64,000 nt of DNA, taken from CALMKX01 sp036274895. GTDB taxonomy: Bacteria; Acidobacteriota; Thermoanaerobaculia; Multivoradales; SZUA-115. Where the stretch lies: NCBI GenBank assembly GCA_036274895.1, contig DASUEU010000040.1, forward strand, positions 60,035 to 124,034, written 5' to 3'. Positions 54,241 to 64,000 of the stretch are shown one piece after another. Both the position numbers and the translations under genes were made by a program. The notes under the pieces are model-generated. The model saw only the letters and a program-made list of their open reading frames with translations, ran no database searches and had not been told where the DNA came from. Each line of letters opens with the position of its first letter. The stretch's first letter is position 1.

Positions 54241-55626
54241 TCAGCGCAGCCGAGCCCGTTCGAGGTGGCGATAGAGGGTAGAGCGGGCGATGCCCAGCCG
54301 CCGCGCCGCTCGGGTCAGGTTGCCGCCTTCCGCCTCGACGGTGCGCACGACCAGATCGGCCTCGAGCTCGCCCAGGGTCCGGGGCGCCTCGGGGCCGGCG
54401 GCGGGGGAGGGGCGGGTCGCCTCCGGCGCCGGTGAACGCACGTGCAGCATCGGCGGCAGGTGCTCGAGACGGATCTCGGCGCCGTCGGCCAGGGTCAGGG
54501 CGTACTGCAGGGCGGTCTTGACCTGGCGCACGTTGCCCGGCCAGCTCTGGGCCGCCAGCCACTCCAGGGCTTCGGGGGAAAGGGCGGTGGGGCCCTCGGC
54601 CGCTCCCTCGGCGAGAAGGCCCTCGAGCACGTGGAGCACCAGGGCACGCACGTCGCTGCGCTCACGCACCGGCGGCAGGCCGAGGCAGACGCCGGCGATG
54701 CGGTAGAAGAGGTCCTGCCGGAAGGCCCCCTCCTCGACCATCAGCGGCAGCTCGCGACAGGTGGCGCAGATCAGCCGAACGTCAGCGTGGCGGGGCGTGC
54801 TCTCGCCCACGCGGAAGTAGGTGCCGTCCTCGAGCACCCGCAGCAGCAGGGCCTGGAGGGGCCCGGGCATCTCGGCCACCTCGTCGAGGAACAGGGTGCC
54901 GCCGCGGGCGGCGCCGATCTTGCCGTCGTGGCCCTCCCGGCGGGCGTCGGTGAACGCGCCCGGGGCGTAGCCGAAGAGCTCGCTCTCGAGCAGGTGGGGG
55001 GAGAGGGCGCCGCAGTTGATCGCCACGAAGGGGCGGTCGCGGCGGGGGCTGGCGAAGTGGACGGCGCGGGCGAGCAGATCCTTGCCGGTGCCGGTCTCGG
55101 CGAGCAGCAGCATCGGCAGCCGGGTGCGCGAGAAGCGCTCGGCCGCCAGCTTGGTGGTGAGCATGCGGGCGTCCGTGCCGAAGAGGTCGTCGAAGCTCAC
55201 TTGGCGGTGGGGACGGTGGGTCGCCCCACCGGCGGCGCCGCCGGGCGTTGGCTCCTCCAGCCAGGCGACCACCGCCAGAGCCCGCCCCTCGGCGTCGGTG
55301 AGGCGTTCGGGCCGCACCCGCCAGCCCAGCCGGCTGCCGCCGGGAGGCCGCAGGGGCAGGTCCACCACCAGGTCGGAGTGCCCGTCCCCGGCCACCAGCT
55401 CCAGCTCTCGCCAGCCCACGCCCAGAACCTCGCGGGCGCTGCGCGGGGCTACCGGGCGCCCGAGCCCGAGCCGAGAGCGGGCGGACTCGCTCACTCCGAG
55501 CAGGGCATCGCCCGGCCCGACCACCAGGGCCGGCGTGGGGCTGGCCGCGACCAGGCGGATCACACCGTCGAGGGGGATCTGGGCGGAGCTCGGTCCGGGG
55601 GGGCCGACTCCGATGGAGGGGGACAT
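54241..55626 (-). CDS. AcoR-like AAA+ activator with altered GAFTGA loop
   Basis: 461 residues from ATG 55626 (an ATG 27 bp upstream is also possible; neither has a clear ribosome site). A PAS-like sensory domain (about 20-130) precedes the AAA+ core (about 150-380): Walker A AETGTGKD (176-183), Walker B GGTLFLDEVAEM, sensor region RQDLFYRIAG. The sigma-54 contact loop reads GAFTDA (223-228) rather than GAFTGA. A Fis-type HTH (GNLTRAARRLGIARSTLYRHL) ends the protein. It is divergent from an acetate-type operon with a sigma-54 promoter and a palindrome close to its own start, so it likely activates that operon and regulates itself. Confidence 0.85.
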   Translation of the reverse strand: MSPSIGVGPPGPSSAQIPLDGVIRLVAASPTPALVVGPGDALLGVSESARSRLGLGRPVAPRSAREVLGVGWRELELVAGDGHSDLVVDLPLRPPGGSRLGWRVRPERLTDAEGRALAVVAWLEEPTPGGAAGGATHRPHRQVSFDDLFGTDARMLTTKLAAERFSRTRLPMLLLAETGTGKDLLARAVHFASPRRDRPFVAINCGALSPHLLESELFGYAPGAFTDARREGHDGKIGAARGGTLFLDEVAEMPGPLQALLLRVLEDGTYFRVGESTPRHADVRLICATCRELPLMVEEGAFRQDLFYRIAGVCLGLPPVRERSDVRALVLHVLEGLLAEGAAEGPTALSPEALEWLAAQSWPGNVRQVKTALQYALTLADGAEIRLEHLPPMLHVRSPAPEATRPSPAAGPEAPRTLGELEADLVVRTVEAEGGNLTRAARRLGIARSTLYRHLERARLR

Positions 55627-55659
55627 GGCGCTGGATTGTAGCGCATGGTTCACATACGA

Positions 55660-55692
55660 CTCGAAACGATACAGACTTTGTATCTATTCGAG
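55660..55692. promoter_or_regulatory. 33-bp palindrome, probable activator-binding (enhancer) site
   Basis: CTCGAA (55660-55665) and GATACA (55668-55673) are mirrored by TGTATC (55679-55684) and TTCGAG (55687-55692), so 12 of 14 bases in each arm are inverted around a GACTT centre. The centre is about 84 bp upstream of the -12 element of the sigma-54 promoter and lies 34 bp before the activator ATG. Position and symmetry fit a Fis-HTH dimer site that also controls the activator. Confidence 0.65.
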
Positions 55693-55746
55693 GCACATCT
55701 TCATTGCCGGGGTCCTGGAAACGCCGTCTTTGCGCCTCCTGGCTCG

Positions 55747-55762
55747 TGGCACGGCCCCTGCT
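55747..55762 (+). promoter_or_regulatory. Sigma-54 (RpoN) promoter of the porin-symporter operon
   Basis: TGGCACG (55747-55753) followed by 5 bp and TGCT (55759-55762) matches the -24/-12 consensus. GG (55748-55749) and GC (55760-55761) are exactly 10 bp apart. Transcription would start near 55773, giving a leader of about 90 nt before the porin GTG. The adjacent AAA+ activator and upstream palindrome support the call. Confidence 0.75.
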
Positions 55763-55865
55763 AAACACACAGAGTTCCTTCGCAAATCCTTGGTCGCCTC
55801 GGGAGGAGGCATCCCCGAATCCGTGGCGCCCTTCGTGGCCGAACTCCGGCCAGAAAGGAGATCCG

Positions 55866-56954
55866 GTGAACGCGAGGAGATCCACCAGGCTGTGCGTCTT
55901 CTTGTTGACCGCTCTCGGGCTCGTGATGGCCTCCGTCGCAGAGGCTCAGCTGCAGTGGACCTCGAAGGACGAGAAGATGTCCTTCAAGGTCGGGCTGCTC
56001 GCTCAGCTGCAGGCGGAGCAAGCCGAGGTTCCGGGAACGGACGACGACGCCAACAACCTCTTCCTGCGTCGCCTCAGGGTGATCATGGGCTTCAATCTCG
56101 GGGAGAAGCTCTCGGTCTTCCTCGAGACCGACAGCCCCAACCTCGGCAAGGGGGCCAACAACGGCACCAAGGATGCCGGGGACATGTTCATCCAGGACTT
56201 CGTGGCGACCTGGAAGTTCTCCCAGGCGTTCCACCTGGACGGCGGCCTGCTGCTCACCGAGCAGACCTACAACCACAACCAGTCGGCAGCCAGCCTGCTG
56301 ACGCTGGACTACGGGCCCTACAGCTTCGTCGAGTCCGCGCCCACCGGGTCACGGGTGGGACGGGACTACGGCCTGCGCGCCCGCGGCTATGTGCTCGACA
56401 ACCACCTCGAGTACCGCCTCGGCGTCTACCAGGGTGTGCGGGGCACCAACGCCTCGAACGACTTCCGCTACATCGGGCGAGTGATGTACTCCTTCTTCAC
56501 TCCTCCCACCGGCCTGTTCTATCGCGGCACCTCGCTCGGCAAGACCCAGACCCTGTCGATCGGCGCCAGTTTCGACACCCAGGAGGAGTACGAGAACATC
56601 GGTCTCGACTTCTTCTACGACCAGCCCTTCGGCGCCGGCAACGGCTTCGTGGTGCAGGCGGACTACGCCGACGTCGACGGCGACACCTTCCTGACCAACC
56701 TGCCCAAGCGCACCAACCTGCTGGTGGAGACCGGCGTCTACCTGGCCAAGGCCAGGCTCCAACCCTTCGTGCAATACGCCTCCCAGGACTTCGACGCCGC
56801 CGGCGCGGTCGACGAGGACCGGTTCACGGTCGGCCTGGCGTTCTTCCAGACCGGCCACAACAACAACCTGAAGTTCTCCTACACCCGGATCGAGCGGGAT
56901 CCCGGCGACACGTTCGATCAAATCAACCTCCAGTGGCAGATCTTCCAGTTCTAG
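55866..56954 (+). CDS. Outer-membrane porin (OprP/phosphate-selective-like)
   Basis: 362 residues from a GTG with AGGAG 6 bp upstream. The signal peptide (about 1-30, ending VAEAQ) is followed by alternating beta strands with charged turns (for example EYENIGLDFFYDQPF, RFTVGLAFFQ) and a C-terminal F (WQIFQF), the signature of a trimeric or monomeric beta-barrel. It is probably the outer-membrane entry route for the operon's substrate. It is 9 bp upstream of the DUF4212 gene. Confidence 0.8.
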   Translation: MNARRSTRLCVFLLTALGLVMASVAEAQLQWTSKDEKMSFKVGLLAQLQAEQAEVPGTDDDANNLFLRRLRVIMGFNLGEKLSVFLETDSPNLGKGANNGTKDAGDMFIQDFVATWKFSQAFHLDGGLLLTEQTYNHNQSAASLLTLDYGPYSFVESAPTGSRVGRDYGLRARGYVLDNHLEYRLGVYQGVRGTNASNDFRYIGRVMYSFFTPPTGLFYRGTSLGKTQTLSIGASFDTQEEYENIGLDFFYDQPFGAGNGFVVQADYADVDGDTFLTNLPKRTNLLVETGVYLAKARLQPFVQYASQDFDAAGAVDEDRFTVGLAFFQTGHNNNLKFSYTRIERDPGDTFDQINLQWQIFQF

Positions 56955-56963
56955 GGGGATGCG

Positions 56964-57239
56964 ATGTCTGAGCTGACCGAGCAACAAAGACAGGAGTACT
57001 GGCGCTACAACCTGCGCCTGACGTTCATCCTGCTCGCCATCTGGTTCGTCGTCGCCTACCTGCTGGGCGGCCTGTTCGCGGGTGCGTTGAACGCGGTGAC
57101 CATCCTCGGCTTCCCTCTCGGTTACTACGTCGCGGCCCAGGGCTCCCTGGCCGTCTTCGTGGTCGAGATCGCCGTCTACGCCCACCTCATGAACAAGAAG
57201 GACCGTGAGTACGGCATCTACGAGGAGGGGAGAGGCTAA
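56964..57239 (+). CDS. DUF4212 small subunit of sodium/solute symporter
   Basis: 91 residues with two membrane helices (about 18-38 and 45-72). The family start (EYWRYNLRLTFILLAIW) and end (HLMNKKDREYGI) are clear. It is the small partner always encoded next to VC_2705-type symporters. Its TAA overlaps the ATG of the symporter (TAATG). Confidence 0.92.
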   Translation: MSELTEQQRQEYWRYNLRLTFILLAIWFVVAYLLGGLFAGALNAVTILGFPLGYYVAAQGSLAVFVVEIAVYAHLMNKKDREYGIYEEGRG

Positions 57240-59146
57240 TGAACCTGCGCAAGATCTTCACGCTCTACACGCTCGGCTTCATCGGCGTCACCCTCTTGAT
57301 CGGTCTGGCCGAGGCCCTCTTCGACCTGCCCAACCGCTGGATCGGCTGGCTGTTCATGGGCCTGTCGATGGGCATTTACGTGGTGATCGGCATCGTCACC
57401 CGTACTTCCGACGCCGACCAGTACTACGTCGCCGGGCGCGGTGTGCCGGCGATCTACAACGGCATGGCCACCGGCTCGGACTGGATGTCCGCGGCCTCCT
57501 TCATCTCGATGGCCGGCACGCTTTCGGTGCAGGGCTTCTCGGGCCTCGCCTACGTCATGGGCTGGACCGGCGGCTATCTGCTGTTGGCGGTGTTCCTCGG
57601 GCCGTATCTGCGGCAGTTCGGCGCCTACACCATCCCGGACTTCCTGGGCGCCCGTTACGGCGGCAACGCCGCGCGCACCATCGGTGTGGTGTCGGCGATC
57701 CTCTGCTCCTTCACCTACCTGATCGCTCAGGTGACCGGTGTCGGCCTGATCGTCTCCCGCTTCATCGGTCTCGACTTCAAGATCGGTGTTTTCGTCGGCT
57801 TGATCGGTGTGCTGTTCTGCTCGGTTTTGGGCGGCATGCGCTCGGTGACCTGGACCCAGGTGGCGCAGTACATCATCCTGATCATTTCCTACCTGGTGCC
57901 GGTGGTGGTGCTGTCCTGGCAGCTGTTCTCGAACCCTCTGCCGCAGATCGCCTACGGCCAGCTGCTGCAGCAGAACAACGCCCACGCCATCGAGATCACC
58001 CGCGACCCACAGGAGAAGGCCACCCGCGCCCTGTGGAAGGCGGATGCCGACGCCGCGGCGGAGAAGCTCAAGGACCCCGCCCTGCCCGCCGACGAGAAGG
58101 CCAAGCTGACGGCGGCCAAGACCACCGCCACCGCCCAGGCCAAGGCCCCGGCGGCCTCCGACGACGCCAAGGTCGGCAATTACCTGACGGTGCCCAAGGG
58201 CGTGGGCATGTGGAATTTCCTCGCCCTGACCTTCTGCCTGATGGTGGGTACCGCGGGCCTGCCGCACATCCTGACCCGCTACTACACCACGCCCTCCGTG
58301 CGCGAGGCGCGCACCTCGGTGGCCTGGTCTCTCTTCTTCATCTTCTTGCTCTACTTCACGGCTCCGGCTTACGCCGCCTTCGCCCGCTTCTCGGTGTTCA
58401 CTAAGCTGGTCGGTTCGAAGATCTCCGAGCTGCCCTCGTGGGTGACCCTGTGGAAGCCGGCCGGCCTCTTCGACGTCATCGACAAGGCCGGGGACGGCAT
58501 CGTCCAGTTCGCCGACTTCGTGGTCAAGAGCTCGGACTTCGTGGTGCTCGCCACCCCGGAGATCGCCGGCCTGCCCTTCGTCATCACCGGCCTGGTCATG
58601 GCCGGCGGCCTCGCTGCCGCCCTGTCCACCGCCGACGGTCTGCTGCTGACCATCGCCAACGCCATCTCCCACGACCTCTACTACAACGTCATCAACCCCA
58701 AGGCCAGCCTGATCAAGCGCCTGACCATCACCAAGGTGCTGCTGGTCATCACCGCCCTGATCGCGGCCTACGTCGCCACCTTCCGCCTGGCGATCATCGT
58801 CGAGCTGGTGGCTTGGGCCTTCAGCCTGGCGGCGGCCTCGTTCTTCCCAGCCCTGGTCATGGGCATCTGGTGGAAGCGCACCAACAAGGCCGGCGCGCTC
58901 ACGGGTATGATCGTGGGGCTCGGTCTCACGCTCTTCTACATGGTCGGCAGCCGCTTCTTCGGGCTGTCGTGGTTCGGCACGGCGACGGTGGCTTCGGGCG
59001 TCTTCGGCATCCCGCTCGGCTTCCTGACGATCTGGATCGTCTCTCTGCTCACGGCGGCGCCGGACCAGAAGACCCAGGATCTCGTCACCAGCGTGCGCTA
59101 TCCGAAGAGCGGCTCTGCGGCCGCGGCGATCAACGCCGGGCAATGA
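57239..59146 (+). CDS. VC_2705-type sodium/solute symporter (acetate-like)
   Basis: 635 residues with about 13 membrane helices, including the family's DQYYVAGRGVP and SAASFISMAGTLSVQGF region. A long polar insertion of about 60 residues (about 240-315; DADAAAEKLKDPAL...) is mostly Ala/Lys/Asp and probably forms a cytoplasmic or periplasmic helical loop. Members take up acetate or related monocarboxylates. The gene is coupled to DUF4212 and followed by a strong hairpin. Confidence 0.9.
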   Translation: MNLRKIFTLYTLGFIGVTLLIGLAEALFDLPNRWIGWLFMGLSMGIYVVIGIVTRTSDADQYYVAGRGVPAIYNGMATGSDWMSAASFISMAGTLSVQGFSGLAYVMGWTGGYLLLAVFLGPYLRQFGAYTIPDFLGARYGGNAARTIGVVSAILCSFTYLIAQVTGVGLIVSRFIGLDFKIGVFVGLIGVLFCSVLGGMRSVTWTQVAQYIILIISYLVPVVVLSWQLFSNPLPQIAYGQLLQQNNAHAIEITRDPQEKATRALWKADADAAAEKLKDPALPADEKAKLTAAKTTATAQAKAPAASDDAKVGNYLTVPKGVGMWNFLALTFCLMVGTAGLPHILTRYYTTPSVREARTSVAWSLFFIFLLYFTAPAYAAFARFSVFTKLVGSKISELPSWVTLWKPAGLFDVIDKAGDGIVQFADFVVKSSDFVVLATPEIAGLPFVITGLVMAGGLAAALSTADGLLLTIANAISHDLYYNVINPKASLIKRLTITKVLLVITALIAAYVATFRLAIIVELVAWAFSLAAASFFPALVMGIWWKRTNKAGALTGMIVGLGLTLFYMVGSRFFGLSWFGTATVASGVFGIPLGFLTIWIVSLLTAAPDQKTQDLVTSVRYPKSGSAAAAINAGQ

Positions 59147-59154
59147 GCCCTGCG

Positions 59155-59195
59155 CCACGGCTCCGGCGTCGCCCGAGGTGGCGCCGGAGCCGTGG
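59155..59195. terminator. 14-bp-stem hairpin after the symporter gene
   Basis: Bases 59155-59168 and 59182-59195 are perfectly complementary (CCACGGCTCCGGCG / CGCCGGAGCCGTGG) with a 13-nt loop, and GGTTTCACGTTCT follows. It lies 9 bp after the symporter stop and probably terminates or attenuates the sigma-54 operon before the downstream genes. Confidence 0.7.
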
Positions 59196-59230
59196 GGTTT
59201 CACGTTCTGTCCCGCCGCTGGAGGCGCGCC

Positions 59231-59521
59231 ATGGATCCTGGTTGGATCAAGGTTCTCCTGCTGTGCCGATTGGTCGCCTACATGGCGGTGATCTACCTCC
59301 TCTTCGGTCTCGTCGTCGAGTGGCGAAGCCGCAAGCCCGACAGCAAGCTGCGCTCCTTCGCCCGCTTGCTGGCGAGCCCCTTGACCCGGCCCGTGGCCCG
59401 GCTGATGCCCGAGGGCACGCTCTACCCCAGGCTGCTGCGGGTGACGACGCTGATCACCATCGGCCTCTGGCTGGCGTTGACCGTGGCGAGCGAGCTCGCG
59501 CTGGCCTCGGCCCGGAGCTGA
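59231..59521 (+). CDS. Small membrane protein between symporter and DUF294
   Basis: 96 residues from ATG 59231 (MDPGWIKVLLLCRLV). Two membrane helices (about 8-30 and 73-90) flank a cationic loop (RSRKPDSKLRSFARLLASP). No family is recognised. It lies between the hairpin and the DUF294 gene, which starts 10 bp after its stop, so it probably travels with that gene. Confidence 0.6.
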   Translation: MDPGWIKVLLLCRLVAYMAVIYLLFGLVVEWRSRKPDSKLRSFARLLASPLTRPVARLMPEGTLYPRLLRVTTLITIGLWLALTVASELALASARS

Positions 59522-59531
59522 GCGCGGCGCG

Positions 59532-61373
59532 ATGGCCAGCCCCGATCTGCCGGCGGACCCCGCTTCCTTCCTGGCCCGCCACGCGCCCTTCGATCGCATC
59601 TCCCAGGCCGCCCTCGCGGCGCTCGAAGAGCCTCTGGAAATCCGCTTCGCCGCCGCCGGCGACACTCTCCTGACTCGTGGCGGAGCCCCGAGCGACGCCC
59701 TGTGGGTGATCCGCAAGGGAGCCGTCCACCTGCGCCGGGACGGCGAGACCCTGGAAGTGCTCGGGCCGGGGGAGTGCTTCGGCTATCCCTCCCTGCTCGG
59801 CGGGCGCAGCCCGCAGCGCGACGCGGTGGCGGTGGCGGACTGCCTGCTCTTCCGCTTTCCCGCAGCCAGCTTCCGGAAGCTGCTCGACGAGCCCGGAGCC
59901 GCCCGCTTCTTTCTCGAGGGCCTGACCGAGAGGCTACGGGCCACCGGGCCGGGAAGCCGCTTCGAGAGCAGCCTGGTCACCCCGCTCTGGGAGATCTGCC
60001 GGCGCCCCGTGGCGACGGTCTCCCCGGCGGCGACCGTGGCCGAAGCGGCCCGCCGAATGCGCGAGCTGGCGGTGGGCTCCCTGCTGGTCACCAGCGACGA
60101 GTTCGCGCCGGGGGAGGGCTTGCCCTGGGCCGGGGTGCGCGGGATCGTGACCGAGAGGGATCTCGCCGAGCGCGTGCTCGCCGCCGGCCGCAGCCCGGAG
60201 ACGCCGGTGGCCGAGATCGCCAGCTCCCCGGTTGCGGCCCTGCCGGTGGGCGGCAACAGCCTCGACGCGCTGCTCTTTCTCTCCAGCCATGGTCTGCGCC
60301 ACCTGCCCCTGCTCGACGGCGACCGGGTGGTCGGCCTGGTCTCGGCGCGCGACCTGGTGGAGCTCCAGAGTCAGAGCCCCCTCTCTCTGCTGCGGCGCAT
60401 CCAGCGCCAGCCCCTGGCCGACCTGCTGCCCGGCTATGCCCGGGAGCTGCGCCGGGCGGTGGTGGCCCTGGTCGGCGCCGGGGTGGAGGCGAGCCGGCTG
60501 GGCACCCTGGTCGCTTCCTGCAACGACGCCCTGGCGCGGCGTCTGCTGGCCGATGCCGAGGCGCGGCTGGCGCACCCCCCGGTCGAGGTGGCCTGGCTGG
60601 TTCACGGCTCGGACGGCCGGCGGGAGCAGATCCTGCCCACGGATCAGGACAATGCCCTGGCCTGGCACGCCGCGCCCGCTGACCGCGCCGTGGCCCAGGG
60701 GTACGTGGGCGCGCTCGCCACGTCGATGGTCGACGGGCTGCTGGCGGCGGGCTTTCCCCCCTGTCCGGGCGGCTACATGGCGACCCGCTGGCACGACCCC
60801 CTCGAGCAGTGGAAGGCGAAGCTCTCCGCCTGGGCCGAGGAGCTGCGGCCGGAGCGGCGGCTGGACCTCTGCACCCTGCTCGACCTGCGCGTCGCCGCCG
60901 GTTCCCTCGACGTCTCGCCCCTCCTCGAGCTGCGCCGCAACCTCGGTGAGAACCGGCTGCTGCTGCGCGCCCTGGCCGAGGACTGCGCCCGCTGGCCGCT
61001 GCCGCTCGGGCTTTTCGGGGGCTTGAGGGAGGGGGAGGAGGGCCTCGACCTGAAGCGGGGCAGCCTCTTGATCGTCTCGGTGGCCCGCATCTTCGCCCTC
61101 GAAGCCGGCAGCCTCGCGACCTCCACCCTCAATCGCCTGCGGGACGCCGAGCCCCTGCTGGGTCCGGACGCCGCCACCCTGGCAGAGTCCTTCTCCTTCC
61201 TCGCCGACCTGCGGCTGGAGCACGCCGGCGAGGCCCTCGGCAGGGCCAAGCAGCCTGGCCACCGCCTGCACCTGGGCGAGCTCAACACCCTCGAGAAGCG
61301 CTTCTTGAAAGACATCTTCACCTTCCTGCGCCAGCTGGTGGCGAGCTTGCCCCAGCGCTTCGGACTGTCCTGA
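59532..61373 (+). CDS. DUF294 nucleotidyltransferase-like protein with cNMP and CBS domains
   Basis: 613 residues. An N-terminal cyclic-nucleotide-binding-like domain (about 15-130), two CBS domains (about 160-285) and a GlnD-type nucleotidyltransferase domain with HGSDGRREQ and DQDNAL (about 355-377) are followed by a helical C-terminal DUF294 region. It is thought to be a regulatory protein that modifies or senses a partner in response to nucleotides. The same gene order with DUF4212 symporter and DnaQ-like protein occurs in many proteobacteria. ATG is 10 bp after the previous stop. Confidence 0.88.
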   Translation: MASPDLPADPASFLARHAPFDRISQAALAALEEPLEIRFAAAGDTLLTRGGAPSDALWVIRKGAVHLRRDGETLEVLGPGECFGYPSLLGGRSPQRDAVAVADCLLFRFPAASFRKLLDEPGAARFFLEGLTERLRATGPGSRFESSLVTPLWEICRRPVATVSPAATVAEAARRMRELAVGSLLVTSDEFAPGEGLPWAGVRGIVTERDLAERVLAAGRSPETPVAEIASSPVAALPVGGNSLDALLFLSSHGLRHLPLLDGDRVVGLVSARDLVELQSQSPLSLLRRIQRQPLADLLPGYARELRRAVVALVGAGVEASRLGTLVASCNDALARRLLADAEARLAHPPVEVAWLVHGSDGRREQILPTDQDNALAWHAAPADRAVAQGYVGALATSMVDGLLAAGFPPCPGGYMATRWHDPLEQWKAKLSAWAEELRPERRLDLCTLLDLRVAAGSLDVSPLLELRRNLGENRLLLRALAEDCARWPLPLGLFGGLREGEEGLDLKRGSLLIVSVARIFALEAGSLATSTLNRLRDAEPLLGPDAATLAESFSFLADLRLEHAGEALGRAKQPGHRLHLGELNTLEKRFLKDIFTFLRQLVASLPQRFGLS

Positions 61374-61376
61374 GCC

Positions 61377-61997
61377 GTGCTCTTCCGTCGCCGCTCGCCG
61401 CCACCCTCCCACCTGCTGGCCCTCGACCTCGAGACCACCGGGCTCGACCCGCGCCGTGACGCCATCCTGGCCGTGGGCATGGTGGTGGTGGCCGGCGGCG
61501 CCATCCTCTGGGGCCGCCGCTTCGACTCGCTGGTGGCGGACGATCGCTACGCCCGGGTGGGCGGAGCCGCCGCCCTGGGCACCCACCAGATCCTGCCCCG
61601 GGAGACGCTCGAGGGCTGCTCGCTGGGCGAAGCCCTGGAACGGGTGCGGCAGATGCTCCCCGCCGGGGGCGCCCTGCTCGGCCACGGGGTGGAGATCGAG
61701 CAGCGCTTCCTCGCCGCCGCCGCCCGCGATCTGGGAGCCGTGCCCCTGCGCGCTCCCGCGGTCGACACCTTGCGCTATCTACGAGCCCTCGAAGGGGTGC
61801 GCGCCCACCTGTCCGACCGGCTGCCGGCCCACGCCGCGGCCCACCCCATCCCCACGGTCCTCTCGGAGGCCCGCCGCTTCTTCGGCCTGCCGGAGTACCC
61901 CGCTCACCACGCCCTGCTCGACGCTCTGGCGAGCGCCGAGCTTTACCTTCTCCTGGTGGCTCGGTTTCCGGAGCTTCACCCGCCGGTCCGATCCTGA
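61377..61997 (+). CDS. DnaQ-like 3'-5' exonuclease
   Basis: 206 residues from a GTG 3 bp after the DUF294 stop. The exonuclease motifs are LLALDLETTGLDP (ExoI, D and E), GHGVEIEQRFL (ExoII-like) and HHALLDALASAEL (ExoIII, with H and D). It is the short stand-alone kind usually encoded beside DUF294 and acetate symporters; its nucleic acid or nucleotide substrate is unknown. Acs follows after 45 bp. Confidence 0.85.
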   Translation: MLFRRRSPPPSHLLALDLETTGLDPRRDAILAVGMVVVAGGAILWGRRFDSLVADDRYARVGGAAALGTHQILPRETLEGCSLGEALERVRQMLPAGGALLGHGVEIEQRFLAAAARDLGAVPLRAPAVDTLRYLRALEGVRAHLSDRLPAHAAAHPIPTVLSEARRFFGLPEYPAHHALLDALASAELYLLLVARFPELHPPVRS

Positions 61998-62042
61998 GAG
62001 AGTACAGAGCCTCCGCCCTTCGCTCAAAAGGAGTCGAATGCC

Positions 62043-63980
<1,938 letters not shown>

Positions 63981-63998
63981 GCGGGCTTGGACGCCCGT
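63981..63998. terminator. Hairpin at the window's right edge
   Basis: CGGGC (63982-63986) pairs with GCCCG (63993-63997) around a 6-nt loop, directly after the synthetase stop. The window ends here, so any T-tract cannot be seen. Confidence 0.35.
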
Positions 63999-64000
63999 CA

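Overview
The window is 64 kb of visibly G+C-rich bacterial chromosome. It encodes a complete Kdo (lipopolysaccharide inner-core) operon, an LpxL-type acyltransferase, a LolA-like carrier and an outer-membrane porin, so the organism is Gram-negative with an LPS outer membrane. A cbb3 oxidase fused to a bc-type complex, multihaem cytochromes and sigma-54-dependent acetate genes point to an aerobic or microaerobic heterotroph. The mix of families (several secreted proteins of unknown function, DUF885, DUF6498, DUF5674, SSS-histidine kinase) would fit Acidobacteriota or a related deep lineage, but that placement is inference; no rRNA is present.

Layout. 1-765: 3' part of a DUF1116 (AllG-like) gene. 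766-3616: a small accessory patch with a VapBC pair, a frameshifted HEPN-type gene and a second RHH/PIN pair on the other strand. 3735-6923: a cyclase-family hydrolase and a lone molybdopterin-binding hydroxylase subunit. 6988-7064: tRNA-Pro(CGG). 7230-12886: SSS transporter, an LpxL-like/sulfatase-like coupled pair on the minus strand, an orphan gene and a Cys-rich secreted peptide with a good sigma-70 promoter. 13026-17853 (minus): kdsB-pyrG-kdsA-kdsD-kdsC, tightly coupled. 18227-22190: XRE regulator, exported protein and a large secreted matrixin-like protease. 22191-23222: decayed DNA with two apparent pseudogenes.

23223-35529 is the most striking block: thirteen co-directional, mostly overlapping genes encoding CcoS, Rieske protein, cytochrome b, a heptahaem cytochrome c, CcoN, CcoO, two small membrane proteins, a GltD-like NAD(P)H/iron-sulfur oxidoreductase, CcoG, a FixH-position microprotein, CcoI and a SafE-like membrane protein. 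It looks like one transcription unit for a quinol-to-oxygen chain plus its assembly factors. No c1 and no dihaem CcoP gene is present; the heptahaem protein probably fills those roles.

35523-36271 (minus) is a DUF5674 gene with a coupled partner; 36469-38107 (minus) an OmpR-type two-component system; 38167-49415 mixed envelope genes (a PilZ-AMIN fusion, polyprenyl diphosphate synthase, an RND/MMPL exporter, YjbQ, LolA-like, DUF885, DUF6498). 49546-50244 is an NAD(P)-binding protein.

50230-63980 is an acetate-uptake and activation region. On the minus strand lie a CrbS/CbrA-like SSS-STAC-histidine kinase, a stand-alone receiver, a degenerate kinase and an AcoR-like AAA+ activator. On the plus strand lie a porin, DUF4212 and VC_2705-type symporter, then DUF294 and DnaQ-like regulators and an acetyl/propionyl-CoA synthetase. 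Between the divergent activator and porin there is a GG-N10-GC sigma-54 promoter and, upstream of it, a long palindrome likely to be the activator's enhancer site. A 14-bp-stem hairpin follows the symporter gene.
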